Positions 26,796 to 35,114 of a stretch of DNA of 64,000 bases are shown piece by piece. The stretch's first letter is position 1. Every line of letters starts with the position of its first letter. The stretch is from Streptomyces sp. NBC_01381 (lineage in GTDB: Bacteria; Actinomycetota; Actinomycetes; Streptomycetales; Streptomycetaceae): positions 2,108,001 to 2,172,000 of the forward strand of contig NZ_JAPEPI010000001.1 of the NCBI RefSeq assembly GCF_026340305.1, read 5' to 3'. The notes beneath the pieces are model-generated. The model saw only the letters and a list, made by a program, of their open reading frames with translations, did not search any database and was not told the DNA's origin. Made by a program: the position numbers and the translations under genes.

Positions 26796-27533
26796 GTGAC
26801 CGCACTTGGTTTCCTCTACCCGGGTCACTCGGCTGAGGACGACTACCCCCGCATGGAGCAGATGCTGGGCAGTGACATCCGTCTTCAGGTCGTCCACACG
26901 GACATCGGAGAGGACGCGCACCGGGTCGACGCGCTCCTGGAGATGGGCTCGCCGAAGCGGCTCGCGGCGGGCGTCGAGGAGCTGCGCCTGTCCGGCGCGG
27001 AGGCGGTGGTGTGGGCGTGCACCAGCGCGAGCTTCGTCTTCGGCTGGGAGGGCGCGCACGACCAGGTCCGCGCGCTCGCCCGGGCGGCGGGTCTCCCGGC
27101 GTCCAGCACGTCGTTCGCCTTCGCCCATGCGGTACGTGAGGTGGGCGCGACCCGGGTCGCGATCGCGGCGACGTATCCGGAGGACGTGGCGGGGCACTTC
27201 GCCGCGTTCCTGAACGCCGCGGGGACCGAGGTCGTCTCGACGCGGGGGAGCGGCATCATCACGGCGGCGGAGGTCGGCACGTGGGGCTGGGAGGAGGTCA
27301 AGGCGATGGCCCTGGCGGGCGACCACCCCGATGCGGAGGCGGTGCTGCTCCCGGACACGGCGCTGCACACGGCGGCGCACGTCCGGGCTCTGGAGAAGGA
27401 ACTGGGAAAGCCGGTCCTGACGGCCAACCAGGTAACGGTCTGGGAGGCCCTGCGCCTGGCGACACGCAGGGTGAACGCACCGATGCTGGGGGCCTTGTTC
27501 ACGAAGGAGCCGCTGGTCCAGGTGAAGGGCTAG
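26796..27533 (+). CDS. Asp/Glu racemase superfamily paralogue lacking the second cysteine
   Basis: 245-residue paralogue of the preceding protein. Cys75 in VVWACTSASFV is kept, but the second site reads LLPDTALHT, with Asp187 in place of cysteine. A one-cysteine enzyme cannot act as a two-base racemase in the usual way, so it may be a decarboxylase-like or isomerase variant, or a partner subunit. Starts at GTG 26796 behind AAGGAGG, 12 bp after the first gene; the two are clearly an operon. Confidence 0.8.
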   Translation: MTALGFLYPGHSAEDDYPRMEQMLGSDIRLQVVHTDIGEDAHRVDALLEMGSPKRLAAGVEELRLSGAEAVVWACTSASFVFGWEGAHDQVRALARAAGLPASSTSFAFAHAVREVGATRVAIAATYPEDVAGHFAAFLNAAGTEVVSTRGSGIITAAEVGTWGWEEVKAMALAGDHPDAEAVLLPDTALHTAAHVRALEKELGKPVLTANQVTVWEALRLATRRVNAPMLGALFTKEPLVQVKG

Positions 27534-27544
27534 CTCTCCCTGCC

Positions 27545-27665
27545 GCTTCGCGGCGAATTTTTTCCCGCCCACCCTGCGGGGCAATCGCCGGATCTTCCCC
27601 GCCCACCCTGCGGGGCAATCGGGTGGGTGGGCGGGAAAGCCTTGTCCCACCCACCCACGGAAAGC
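27545..27665. repeat. G-quadruplex-bearing dispersed repeat, copy C (three modules)
   Basis: Right after the racemase stop: the hairpin GCCGCTTCGCGGC, then two head-to-tail CCCGCCCACCCTGCGGGGC modules, then GGGTGGGTGGGCGGG at 27621-27635. An inverted C-rich copy (CCCACCCACCCACGG) lies at 27647-27661. The rest of 27534-27742 holds the promoter of the flavin monooxygenase gene. Confidence 0.88.
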
Positions 27666-27742
27666 CGAAGGAATAAACCGGAGCCACCCTCCTGTTCGCA
27701 CCCTGCGGAGCAAGAACTCACCCCAGCAGGAGGCAGGGCACC

Positions 27743-28840
27743 GTGACCGTGGACCCGACCGACGACATCCGAGGCACCCGGCAGGGAACGGCCCCCGTCC
27801 CGCTGTCCGTCCTGGACCTGGTGACCGTGGGCGCCGGCCGCACGGCCACCCAGGCACTGCGGACCAGCGTGGACATCGCCCGCCTCGCGGAGACCCGCGG
27901 CTACCACCGCTACTGGGTGGCCGAGCACCACTCCATGCCGGGAGTCGCCTCCTCGTCGCCCGCGGTGATCCTCGCCCACCTGGCGGCCCACACGACCCGC
28001 ATCCGCCTGGGCTCCGGCGGCGTCATGCTCCCCAACCACGCCCCCCTGGTCATCGCGGAGCAGTTCGGCACCCTGGAGGCGATGGCCCCGGGCCGCGTCG
28101 ACCTGGGCCTCGGCCGCGCCCCCGGCACGGACGGCGCGACCGCGGCCGCGCTCCGCAGGACGGACCGCCTCAATGAGGGCGCGGACGACTTCCCCGAGCA
28201 GCTCGCCGAGCTCACCCGCTTCCTCGACGACGACTTCCCCGACGGGCATCCCTACGCCCGCATCCACGCCGTACCCGGCCCCGTCCAGGCCACCTCGCCC
28301 GGCGGCGTCCAGTCCCCGAACCGCCCGCCGATCTGGCTGCTCGGCTCCTCCGGCTTCAGCGCCCGCCTCGCCGGCGCGCTCGGCCTGCCCTTCGCCTTCG
28401 CGCACCACTTCTCCGCGCAGAACACGGTCCCGGCGCTCGACCTCTACCGCGAGTCGTTCAAGCCCTCCGCGGTCCTCGACGCCCCGTACGCCCTCATCGG
28501 CGTATCCGCCCTCGCCACGGACGAGGAGCAGGAGGCCCGCCGCCAGATCATGGCCGCCGCCCTGAACATGGTCCGGCTGCGCACCGGCCGCCCCGGCCTC
28601 GTCCCCACCCCCGAGGAGGCCGAGACGCACGAGTTCACGGAGATGGAGCGGGAGTTCGTCAGGAGCTGGAACTCCAACGTCATCCACGGCACCGCCGACC
28701 AGGTCCGCACCGGCCTGGACGACCTCGCCAAGCGCACCGGCGCCGACGAGCTGATGATCACGGCCAACGCGCACAGCGGCGAACTGCGCCTGCGCAGCTA
28801 CGAACTCATCGCGGACGAGTACGGACTGCCCAAGGGATAG
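27743..28840 (+). CDS. LLM-class flavin-dependent oxidoreductase (luciferase-like monooxygenase)
   Basis: 365-residue FMN- or F420-type TIM-barrel oxidoreductase of the bacterial luciferase/alkanal monooxygenase group. It begins VPLSVLDLVTVGAGRTATQALRTSVDIARLAE and includes YHRYWVAEHHSMPGVASSSPAVILAHLAAHTTRIRLGSGGVMLPNHAPLVIAEQFGTLEAMAPGRVDLGLGRAPGTD, a typical signature. Start is GTG 27743; the substrate is unknown. It is convergent with cdgA, whose stop lies 3 bp away. Confidence 0.85.
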   Translation: MTVDPTDDIRGTRQGTAPVPLSVLDLVTVGAGRTATQALRTSVDIARLAETRGYHRYWVAEHHSMPGVASSSPAVILAHLAAHTTRIRLGSGGVMLPNHAPLVIAEQFGTLEAMAPGRVDLGLGRAPGTDGATAAALRRTDRLNEGADDFPEQLAELTRFLDDDFPDGHPYARIHAVPGPVQATSPGGVQSPNRPPIWLLGSSGFSARLAGALGLPFAFAHHFSAQNTVPALDLYRESFKPSAVLDAPYALIGVSALATDEEQEARRQIMAAALNMVRLRTGRPGLVPTPEEAETHEFTEMEREFVRSWNSNVIHGTADQVRTGLDDLAKRTGADELMITANAHSGELRLRSYELIADEYGLPKG

Positions 28841-28843
28841 CCG

Positions 28844-30655
28844 TCACGTCCCGGTGAGCAACGCGGAGATACGATCCGGCGCCACGGGCCGGGAGTACAG
28901 CCACCCCTGACCCGTGTCGCACCCGATCCCCCGCAGCCGCGAGGCCTGGGACGCGGTCTCCACGCACTCCGCGGTCACCGTGAGCCCGAGCCGGTGCGCG
29001 AGCTGCACCAGGGCCTCCACGATGATCTCGTCGGCGGGGTTGATGTGCGCCTCGCCCGCTTCCGCGTCGTACTGGAAACCCCGTACGAAAGAGCCGTCCA
29101 GCTTCAGGACGGACACCGGGAGCCGGCTCAGATACGCCAGGTTCGAGTACCCGGTGCCGAAGTCGTCGATGGCGATGCGCACCCCCATGTCGCTGAGCGA
29201 CTGCAGCGCCTGCAGCGGCCGGCCCGCCGAGCCCATCACGGCGGACTCGGTGAGCTCCAGTTGTACGAGTTCGGGGGCGAGCCCCGTCTCGGCGAGGATC
29301 TCCGCGACGTCGGCGACCAGGTCGGAGTCCCAGACCTGGCGCACGGCGACATTGACGCTCACGAAGACCGGCGGCCGTTCCGGGTGGTCCAGCTGCCACT
29401 GCCGGGCCTGGAGGCACGCCGTACGCAGTACCCAGCGGCCCAGTTGGACGATCGAACCGTCTTCCTCCGCCAATCCGATGAACCGATTCGGCGTGAGCAG
29501 CCCGAACTGCGGATGCTGCCACCGCACGAGTGCCTCCACCCCGTGCAGCCGGCCGTCGTCGAGGCCCACCAGCGGCTGGTAGTCCAGGACGAACTCGCCC
29601 CGGTCGACGGCGGGACGCAGTGAACTGGCAAGCGCCTGGCGGGTCATGCGGTGGGCGTTGCGCTCGGGGTCGAAGAGCGTCCAGCGGGCCTTGCCGTCGG
29701 CCTTCGCCCAGTACAGCGTCGTGTCGGCGGCCTGCATCAGGCAGGTGGCCGTGGTCCCGGTGGCCCGCCGCTCCACGACGCCGATGGACGCCGACACGGA
29801 CAGCCGCTGGCCCGACAGGTCGAAGGGGGCCTGCAGCGCCTTGAGCGCCGCGTCGGCGAGATCCGCCAACTGGTCGGTGCCCGTGGAGTCCTCCACCAGC
29901 AGCGCGAACTCGTCGCCGCCGAGCCGCGCCACCAGCGGCGCCGCGGTCCTGCCGTACCCGGCGTCGTCGGCGCACCGCGTGAGCCGCTCGGCGACCGCGG
30001 CGAGGAGCCGGTCGCCGACCCGGTGGCCGAGGGTGTCGTTGACCGCCTTGAACCCGTCGAGGTCGAGGTAGCACAGGCCGATCCGTCCGGTGCCCGTGTC
30101 GTCGTACGCACCCGCCTCCAGTGCCCCGGCGAGCCGCTCGAAGAACAGGCTGCGGTTGGGCAGCCGGGTCACCGGGTCGTGCATCTGGAGGTGGCGGAGC
30201 CGGGCCTGGAGCTCGCGGCGCGCGCTGATGTCCGTGGCGGCGAGCAGCACCGTGCGGCCGCCGGGCATGGGGGAGACGGTGAGCTGCACCCATAGGGAGT
30301 GCCCGTCGGGGTGCTTCAGGCGCCGGGTGCAGCGCAGCTTCGCCTGGCGGCCGCGGAGCACTTCGCGGTATGCGTGCCAGGTGCGGGCGTCCGACGCGAG
30401 ATCCACCAGATCGGCGGCGAGGCGGCCGCTCAGCTCGTCCGGGGACTCGCCGAGCAGCTCGGCGAGCGCGTCGTTGGCGTCCATGACGAGGCCTTCGGCG
30501 TCGACCACGGCGAGGGCGAGCGGGGCGGCGGCGAAGGCGGCCCGGTGGTCGGCCGGCTCGCGGCGGCCACGCTCTGTGAGGGGCGCCCGGGCGAGGCCGG
30601 GCGCTGTGACTGCTGTGGCCGTTGTGGGCAGGGGGCCTTTAGACGTTCCGTTCAC
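28844..30655 (-). CDS. cdgA: CdgA, PAS-GGDEF-EAL cyclic-di-GMP enzyme
   Basis: 603-residue cytosolic protein with PAS (about 35-145), diguanylate cyclase and phosphodiesterase domains. The cyclase motif is intact (RLGGDEFALLVED, residues 246-250), but no RxxD inhibitory site precedes it. The EAL domain is complete: VEALVRWQHP at 373-382, then ELTESAVM and IDDFGTGYSNLAYL. By position and domains it is the orthologue of S. coelicolor CdgA, a BldD target that controls aerial growth. Start at GTG 30655 has a GGGAG ribosome site. A BldD-like site lies upstream. Confidence 0.88.
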   Translation of the reverse strand: MNGTSKGPLPTTATAVTAPGLARAPLTERGRREPADHRAAFAAAPLALAVVDAEGLVMDANDALAELLGESPDELSGRLAADLVDLASDARTWHAYREVLRGRQAKLRCTRRLKHPDGHSLWVQLTVSPMPGGRTVLLAATDISARRELQARLRHLQMHDPVTRLPNRSLFFERLAGALEAGAYDDTGTGRIGLCYLDLDGFKAVNDTLGHRVGDRLLAAVAERLTRCADDAGYGRTAAPLVARLGGDEFALLVEDSTGTDQLADLADAALKALQAPFDLSGQRLSVSASIGVVERRATGTTATCLMQAADTTLYWAKADGKARWTLFDPERNAHRMTRQALASSLRPAVDRGEFVLDYQPLVGLDDGRLHGVEALVRWQHPQFGLLTPNRFIGLAEEDGSIVQLGRWVLRTACLQARQWQLDHPERPPVFVSVNVAVRQVWDSDLVADVAEILAETGLAPELVQLELTESAVMGSAGRPLQALQSLSDMGVRIAIDDFGTGYSNLAYLSRLPVSVLKLDGSFVRGFQYDAEAGEAHINPADEIIVEALVQLAHRLGLTVTAECVETASQASRLRGIGCDTGQGWLYSRPVAPDRISALLTGT

Positions 30656-30902
30656 CGCTTGCTCCCGCAGTGCAGTTGTTCGGCGAGGCCGGGCACGCGC
30701 AGGGTCGGCGAGGCCGGGCCCGCGCGGGAAAGAGTGCCGATCATAGGGGCAGGCCAGCGGGCGCTTCCAGCCGCGGCACGGCGTCGCGTGGCGGTCGCGG
30801 CGTGCGCGGAGCCGGTGCGAGCGCCGGGTGGTGCCGGGGCGCGCCGGGCGACAGATCGTTTCTGCTCGCCCCTGCGTCGCTTCCTTCGCACGACGACCAC
30901 TT

Positions 30903-30917
30903 GTGACGTTCCGTGAG
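30903..30917. promoter_or_regulatory. Candidate BldD box in the cdgA/M6-protease intergenic region
   Basis: GTGACGTTCCGTGAG. The palindrome fits the BldD consensus (nTnACnCWGnGTnAn) except at the two central positions, on both strands. It lies about 250 bp before the cdgA start. BldD with c-di-GMP represses cdgA in S. coelicolor, so the location is as expected. Motif-based inference. Confidence 0.55.
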
Positions 30918-31023
30918 CGCTCGGACGGTGCTCTCACCCGGCTGGTCCAGGCAAACAGGGCGAATGCGATTAAAGCACCTCAGGGTGGGTGGGATGCCCC
31001 GTATTCCGCACCCGGAGGTCGAC

Positions 31024-32274
31024 GTGCCGCGTCAGCTACCCCCCTGGGGACTCACCCGTGGAGGGGAGAGACCCCGGCTGCGCAGCACGGCCGCCGCCCT
31101 CACGTCCCTGACCGCCCTCGCCGCCACCGGTCTGGTCGCGGGGCCCGCCATCGCCAAGACCACGGCGGGCCCGTGCGCCCTGCAGCGCACATCGGCCCAC
31201 CACTCGGAGGGCCTCGACACCTGGAACGCCGCCTATCCCCGCCCGGACCGGGACCTCGACGCGGTGATGATCTTCCTCTCCTTCCCCGACTCCCCGCCAC
31301 TGACCGACCCCGACGAACTGGCGGCCGACTACTTCCCCGCCACCAGCGACTTCTTCGACCGCGCCTCGTACGGCAAGTTCGCGCTGCGCCCGCATCCGCG
31401 GCGCGAGTGGGTCGAGATGCCGGAGGACTCCACCTCGTACGCCATAGAGCGCGACTGGAACGCGTCGCGGCGCAGCGCCTATCTGCGCGACGCGGTGGCC
31501 GCGGCCGACCCGGGCGTCGACTTCTCCCGCTACGACGTCGTCTACCTCGTCGCCGACCCGGACGCGCCCGGCGTCGACTCGGACGCGACGAAGGTCGTCA
31601 ACTTCGACCGGCCGATGCGGGCCGACGACTCCGACATCAGGCGCATCGTGACGGTCTTCGAGCGGCACCCGCCGGACCGCAACGTCCTGGCCCATGAGAC
31701 GGGCCACGTCTTCGACCTGCCCGATCTCTACCACCGGCCGACCGACGGCAAGGGCGACTGGGACACGCACGTCGGCGACTGGGACGTCATGGGCAGCCAG
31801 TTCGGGCTCTCCCCCGACCTCTTCGGCTGGCACAAGTGGAAGCTCGGCTGGCTGGACCCGCGGCAGGTGGTGTGCGTGTCGGGCGGGGAGCGGCGGCTGA
31901 CCCTGGAGCCGCTGTCGGTCAGGCCGGCGCGCGGTGGCGTCGGCGGCACCAAGCTGGTGGTCGTCCGCACGGGCCACGGCAGCGCGATCGCGATCGAGGC
32001 CCGGGGCGCCGAGGGCAACGACCACTCGACCTGCAGCGAGGGCGTGCTCGTCTATCACGTACGCAACGAGGCGCCGTCCGGCGGCGGCCCGGTCGAGGTC
32101 GTCGACGCCCACCCGGACACGGAGGCCTGCTGGGGCGACTCGGTGTATCCGCCGCTCGCGGACGCGCCGGTGGGGGTGGGGGAGAGCTTCACGGTGCCGG
32201 ACGCCGATGTGCGGATCGAGGTCGAGGGGCGGACGGCCACGGGGGCCTGGACGGTGAAGGTCTCGGCTGGGTGA
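31024..32274 (+). CDS. Secreted M6-family metalloprotease
   Basis: Zinc endopeptidase of the immune-inhibitor-A (M6) type, 416 residues. The signal peptide is STAAALTSLTALAATGLVAGPAIA. The zinc site is HETGHVFDLPDLY (HExxH with downstream ligands), preceded by AVMIFLSFPDSPPLTDPDELAADYF. A beta-rich C-terminal domain follows. The GTG at 31024 was chosen for its GGAGG ribosome site and the fitting signal peptide; several upstream in-frame starts lack one. It is divergent from cdgA and ends near tRNA-Lys copy 3. Confidence 0.85.
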   Translation: MPRQLPPWGLTRGGERPRLRSTAAALTSLTALAATGLVAGPAIAKTTAGPCALQRTSAHHSEGLDTWNAAYPRPDRDLDAVMIFLSFPDSPPLTDPDELAADYFPATSDFFDRASYGKFALRPHPRREWVEMPEDSTSYAIERDWNASRRSAYLRDAVAAADPGVDFSRYDVVYLVADPDAPGVDSDATKVVNFDRPMRADDSDIRRIVTVFERHPPDRNVLAHETGHVFDLPDLYHRPTDGKGDWDTHVGDWDVMGSQFGLSPDLFGWHKWKLGWLDPRQVVCVSGGERRLTLEPLSVRPARGGVGGTKLVVVRTGHGSAIAIEARGAEGNDHSTCSEGVLVYHVRNEAPSGGGPVEVVDAHPDTEACWGDSVYPPLADAPVGVGESFTVPDADVRIEVEGRTATGAWTVKVSAG

Positions 32275-32322
32275 GCGCGGCTGGGTGAGCGCGGCCGGGT
32301 GAGCACGGCGCGGTGACATGCA

Positions 32323-32352
32323 AGAAGCCCCTCGCTTCCGCGAGGGGCTTCT
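32323..32352 (-). terminator. Terminator after tRNA-Lys copy 3
   Basis: Perfect 13-bp stem (AGAAGCCCCTCGC with its complement) and a TTCC loop, 9 bp from the tRNA 3' end. It may also stop the M6 protease transcript from the other side. Confidence 0.88.
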
Positions 32353-32361
32353 CACCGTCTG

Positions 32362-32435
32362 TGCGCCGCCAGGGACTCGAACCCCGGACCCGCTGATTAA
32401 GAGTCAGCTGCTCTAACCAACTGAGCTAGCGGCGC
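32362..32435 (-). tRNA. tRNA-Lys (anticodon CTT), copy 3 of 3
   Basis: Same 74-nt cloverleaf as copies 1 and 2. Its 5' end (GCGCCGCTAG) overlaps the last codons and stop codon of the protein gene upstream on the same strand. Confidence 0.95.
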
Positions 32436-33025
32436 CTGCTGACGTCGTAGACCTTAGCACCCTGATCGCCGCCAGGAAAAATCGATATACGGACCGCGGA
32501 GCCCGCCGTGGCGCGGGCCGCGCGGACGCAGGCCCAGAGCATCACCTCGGGTCCAGGGAGCCAGGGATGCCGGGTGTCGGGGGCGACCAGCCAGCGGGAA
32601 TCGAGCCGCCCCGGGGTGGGTGTCTCCCGCTGTCCTGCGGTGATCGGCGGCACCGTCACGGCGTCGCCCGTGCCGTGGCAGAGCGCCGAGGGGACGGCGC
32701 GGCCCCACTCCTCCCACTCGAGCAGCGAGGGCAGCCGGTGGGCGGTGCCGGGGGCGGCGAAGAGCAGCGTGCGGCCGCGGTGCTCGGCGACCGGGCCCGA
32801 ACCGGGGCCCTCGTCCCATAAGCGGTCGAGCATCCGGCGCCCGAAGACCGCGGGGACGCTCACCACGTCGAAGACGGTGCCGCAGGGGAGCACGGCCGGG
32901 GCGGTGGGGCGGGCGCGCCAGTGGGTGAGCATGCTGTGCGGATACGTTTCCGCAGAGGCGAGCCAGGCGGCTCCCTCGGCGGTGACGTCGCTGATGGGGG
33001 CCGGGTGGAGATGCGTGCTGCTCAT
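32426..33025 (-). CDS. Streptomyces-type protein resembling bifunctional primase/polymerase N-terminal region
   Basis: 199-residue protein with no clear catalytic motif. Lines such as LPCGTVFDVVSVPAVFGRRMLDRL, GRTLLFAAPGTAHRLPSLL and RWLVAPDTRHPWLPGPEVMLWACVRAAR match proteins often labelled as prim-pol N-terminal-like in Streptomyces. It lacks the acidic triad of a real polymerase, so the label is doubtful. The last codons and TAG stop lie inside the tRNA-Lys gene. A shorter relative is encoded at 42294. Confidence 0.65.
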   Translation of the reverse strand: MSSTHLHPAPISDVTAEGAAWLASAETYPHSMLTHWRARPTAPAVLPCGTVFDVVSVPAVFGRRMLDRLWDEGPGSGPVAEHRGRTLLFAAPGTAHRLPSLLEWEEWGRAVPSALCHGTGDAVTVPPITAGQRETPTPGRLDSRWLVAPDTRHPWLPGPEVMLWACVRAARATAGSAVRISIFPGGDQGAKVYDVSRRR

Positions 33026-33158
33026 GGCAGATACATCTACCGGTAGTAGGCGTTCCATTTCTGAGAGTTATTGGAAATCGGGACAAGAGTGGGGCAGGGG
33101 GAGTACCTTGCCCCACTGGCATATGCCCCGTGATCTTGTTCGGGAGAGGGGTGTCGGA

Positions 33159-33512
33159 TCAGGCGTCCCTCGCGCCGGTCCCGCGCAGCAGGTCCCGGCC
33201 GAACTCGACCATCTTCTTCGCGTAGTCCTCGGTCCACTGCGCGCGCTCGGCGATCGCCGCGTGCGTGAGGCGGTCGAAGCGGCGCGGGTCGGCGAGCTGG
33301 GCGGCCGCGATGGCCTGGAACTCGATCGACCGGTCCGTCGCGGCACGGAAGGCGTGCGTCAGCTCGGTGGCGCGGTCGAGCAGCTCACGGGGGTCCTCCA
33401 TCGACTCCAGGTCGAAGAAGTGCTCCGGGTCGGCGGCCGCCTCCGCGGGCTCGAAGAGCAGGGGCGCGGGTCGCAGACGCTGTTCGGACCGGGGCCGCTC
33501 GGGCTCCGCCAT
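33159..33512 (-). CDS. Conserved hypothetical protein, helical
   Basis: 117 residues, mostly helical and charged (DPRELLDRATELTHAFRAATDRSIEFQAIAAAQLADPRRFDRLTHAAIAERAQWTEDYAKKMVEFGRDLL). No membrane segment or known domain. The ATG at 33512 was preferred to one 15 codons upstream, whose extension is of doubtful composition. Confidence 0.6.
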   Translation of the reverse strand: MAEPERPRSEQRLRPAPLLFEPAEAAADPEHFFDLESMEDPRELLDRATELTHAFRAATDRSIEFQAIAAAQLADPRRFDRLTHAAIAERAQWTEDYAKKMVEFGRDLLRGTGARDA

Positions 33513-33593
33513 GGTTCTTCCTCCTCGTACGGTTTCCGGCCATCGGCCATCTTCCATTGTCTCGTGCCGCGCAAGAGTGCCTCGGGCGCAGAG

Positions 33594-33670
33594 CTAGGGC
33601 CGCCAGGCCACCCGGTGCTCCGCCAGGCGGCCCAGGACCGCGTGGTTCGCCTCCCAGCCGTCCGGGCTGT
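33594..33670 (-). pseudogene. Duplicated 3' end of the neighbouring ATPase gene
   Basis: Reads DGWEANHAVLGRLAEHRVAWRP then stop, nearly the same as the last 22 residues of the ATPase encoded at 33762 (DGWEANHAVLARLAEHRVAWRP). The copies are about 177 bp apart. No start or upstream part remains, so it is a partial duplication or the trace of a deletion. The spacer contains short palindromes (GCCGCCTCCGGCGGC, CCGGACTCCGTCCGG). Confidence 0.85.
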
Positions 33671-33761
33671 ATTCATTGGCCGCCTCCGGCGGCGTGCCGG
33701 ACTCCGTCCGGCGTGGGCGGCGGGATGTGCCGGTGCCGGGTGGCGGGCGCCCAAATGCCGG

Positions 33762-35114
33762 TCACGGTCGCCACGCCACCCGGTGCTCCGCGAGCCGGGC
33801 AAGCACGGCGTGGTTCGCCTCCCAGCCGTCCGGGAACTTCACCGTCATGCCCAGCTGGACCGGTTCCGTCGACGGGTGGTCGTCCAGGAGTTCGCTGACG
33901 CCCGCGCGGCAGATCACGATGCAGGCGTGGCGGTGGCGGGATGCCAGGACGCAGAGGCGGCCCGTCTCCAGGTGGAAGGCGGTGGCGTCCGGGCGGCCGG
34001 AGAGCGGGTGCAGGACCACCGTCACGTCGAATTCGCGGCCCTGCAGCCGGTTCGCGGTGTCCACCGTGACGTCCGCGACCCCCAGCTCCGCGAGGGCCGC
34101 GCGCACCGCCGCCGCCTGGTCGCGGTGGGCGGTGCCGACGGCGATGCGGTCGGCGGTCAGCGGCGTGGGGTCCGGGCCGCGCTCCGAGGTGGCCGCGCCG
34201 CCCCGGTCCAGGAGGCGGCGGACGACCTGGGCCACCGCCCGTACGGCCTCCGGGTCCGTACGCGGCGTGTTCCGCGCGGGCAGCTCGAGCAGGCCCCAGC
34301 CCGACTCCGCCGCCTCGTCGATCACCCGGTCGGGCCCCGAACCGTCCGACGGCACCCCGAAGCCGAGCCTCCGCTCGCCGTGGTCCGTGCCGCTGCGGAA
34401 GGGCGTGTACGGGTAGAAGGCCGCCGACACGAGGGGCGCCGCCGACGCCGGGAGGCGCCAGGACACCGGCAGGCGGTGCTGCGGCAGCTCCGGATTGTGC
34501 GCGAGCAGCGTCGTCACCGCGGACGCCGACGGGTCGTACGCGAGGCCCGCCCACTGCTCGGCGCCGACGATCGAGAACGGGTCGAGCTGACCCGGGTCGC
34601 CCACGAACAGCGCCCGCTCGAAGAGCCCGGCCACGGCGAGCAGCGCGTCCGAGCGCATTTGGTACGCCTCGTCCACGATGGCGTGCCCCCAGGGACCGTC
34701 GAGCTTGGCGACCTCGACGTGCGCCCACTTCGCCGCGGTCGAGATGACCACGTCGAGCCCGGCCAGATCGGCGGCCTTCGTGGACGTCCGCACGGACGGC
34801 ACATCGTCCAGGGCCTTGTCGTACGCGTCCGGATCGCTGCTGTGCAGCCGGCCGACCGGGAGGTCCGGGTCCTTCTCGGCGAGCCGCAGGACCAGGTCGT
34901 CGACCTGCGCGTTCGTCTGCGCGATGACCATCAACGGGCGCCCCGCGGCGGCCAGTTCGCGGGCCGCGCGGACCACGAGCGTCGACTTGCCCGCGCCCGG
35001 CGGGGAGTCGACCACGACTCCCCGGTGCGCGCCGTGCAACGTGTCGTGCAGGATCGCGTCCGTGGCCCTGGCCGCTGCCGCGCCGGGGTCGAAGGGGGCT
35101 GCTACGGGACTCAC
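33762..35114 (-). CDS. DNA2/UPF1-type superfamily 1 ATPase/helicase
   Basis: 450-residue P-loop ATPase. Walker A is SPPGAGKSTLVVRAARELA (38-56) and Walker B is AIVDEAYQMRSDAL. The SF1 motif III is FVGDPGQLDPFSIVG, later motifs are DVTVDTANRLQGREFDVTVV and LCVLASRHRHACIVI. The domain order is that of SF1B DNA2/NAM7-like helicases. It is coupled to the preceding gene by a 4-bp ATGA overlap. With the Fe-S nuclease nearby it probably acts in DNA repair, processing or defence; polarity and substrate are unknown. Confidence 0.82.
   Translation of the reverse strand: MSPVAAPFDPGAAAARATDAILHDTLHGAHRGVVVDSPPGAGKSTLVVRAARELAAAGRPLMVIAQTNAQVDDLVLRLAEKDPDLPVGRLHSSDPDAYDKALDDVPSVRTSTKAADLAGLDVVISTAAKWAHVEVAKLDGPWGHAIVDEAYQMRSDALLAVAGLFERALFVGDPGQLDPFSIVGAEQWAGLAYDPSASAVTTLLAHNPELPQHRLPVSWRLPASAAPLVSAAFYPYTPFRSGTDHGERRLGFGVPSDGSGPDRVIDEAAESGWGLLELPARNTPRTDPEAVRAVAQVVRRLLDRGGAATSERGPDPTPLTADRIAVGTAHRDQAAAVRAALAELGVADVTVDTANRLQGREFDVTVVLHPLSGRPDATAFHLETGRLCVLASRHRHACIVICRAGVSELLDDHPSTEPVQLGMTVKFPDGWEANHAVLARLAEHRVAWRP

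Noticed and set aside
18528..27533. A standard ectoine degradation cluster
   Set aside because: The transporter fits, but cyclodeaminase, ectoine hydrolase and the aminotransferase/dehydrogenase set are absent from the locus.
30909..30922. CebR-type operator near cdgA (GAGCGCTC core)
   Set aside because: Only the central 8 bp match; the outer bases do not, and the site overlaps a better BldD candidate.
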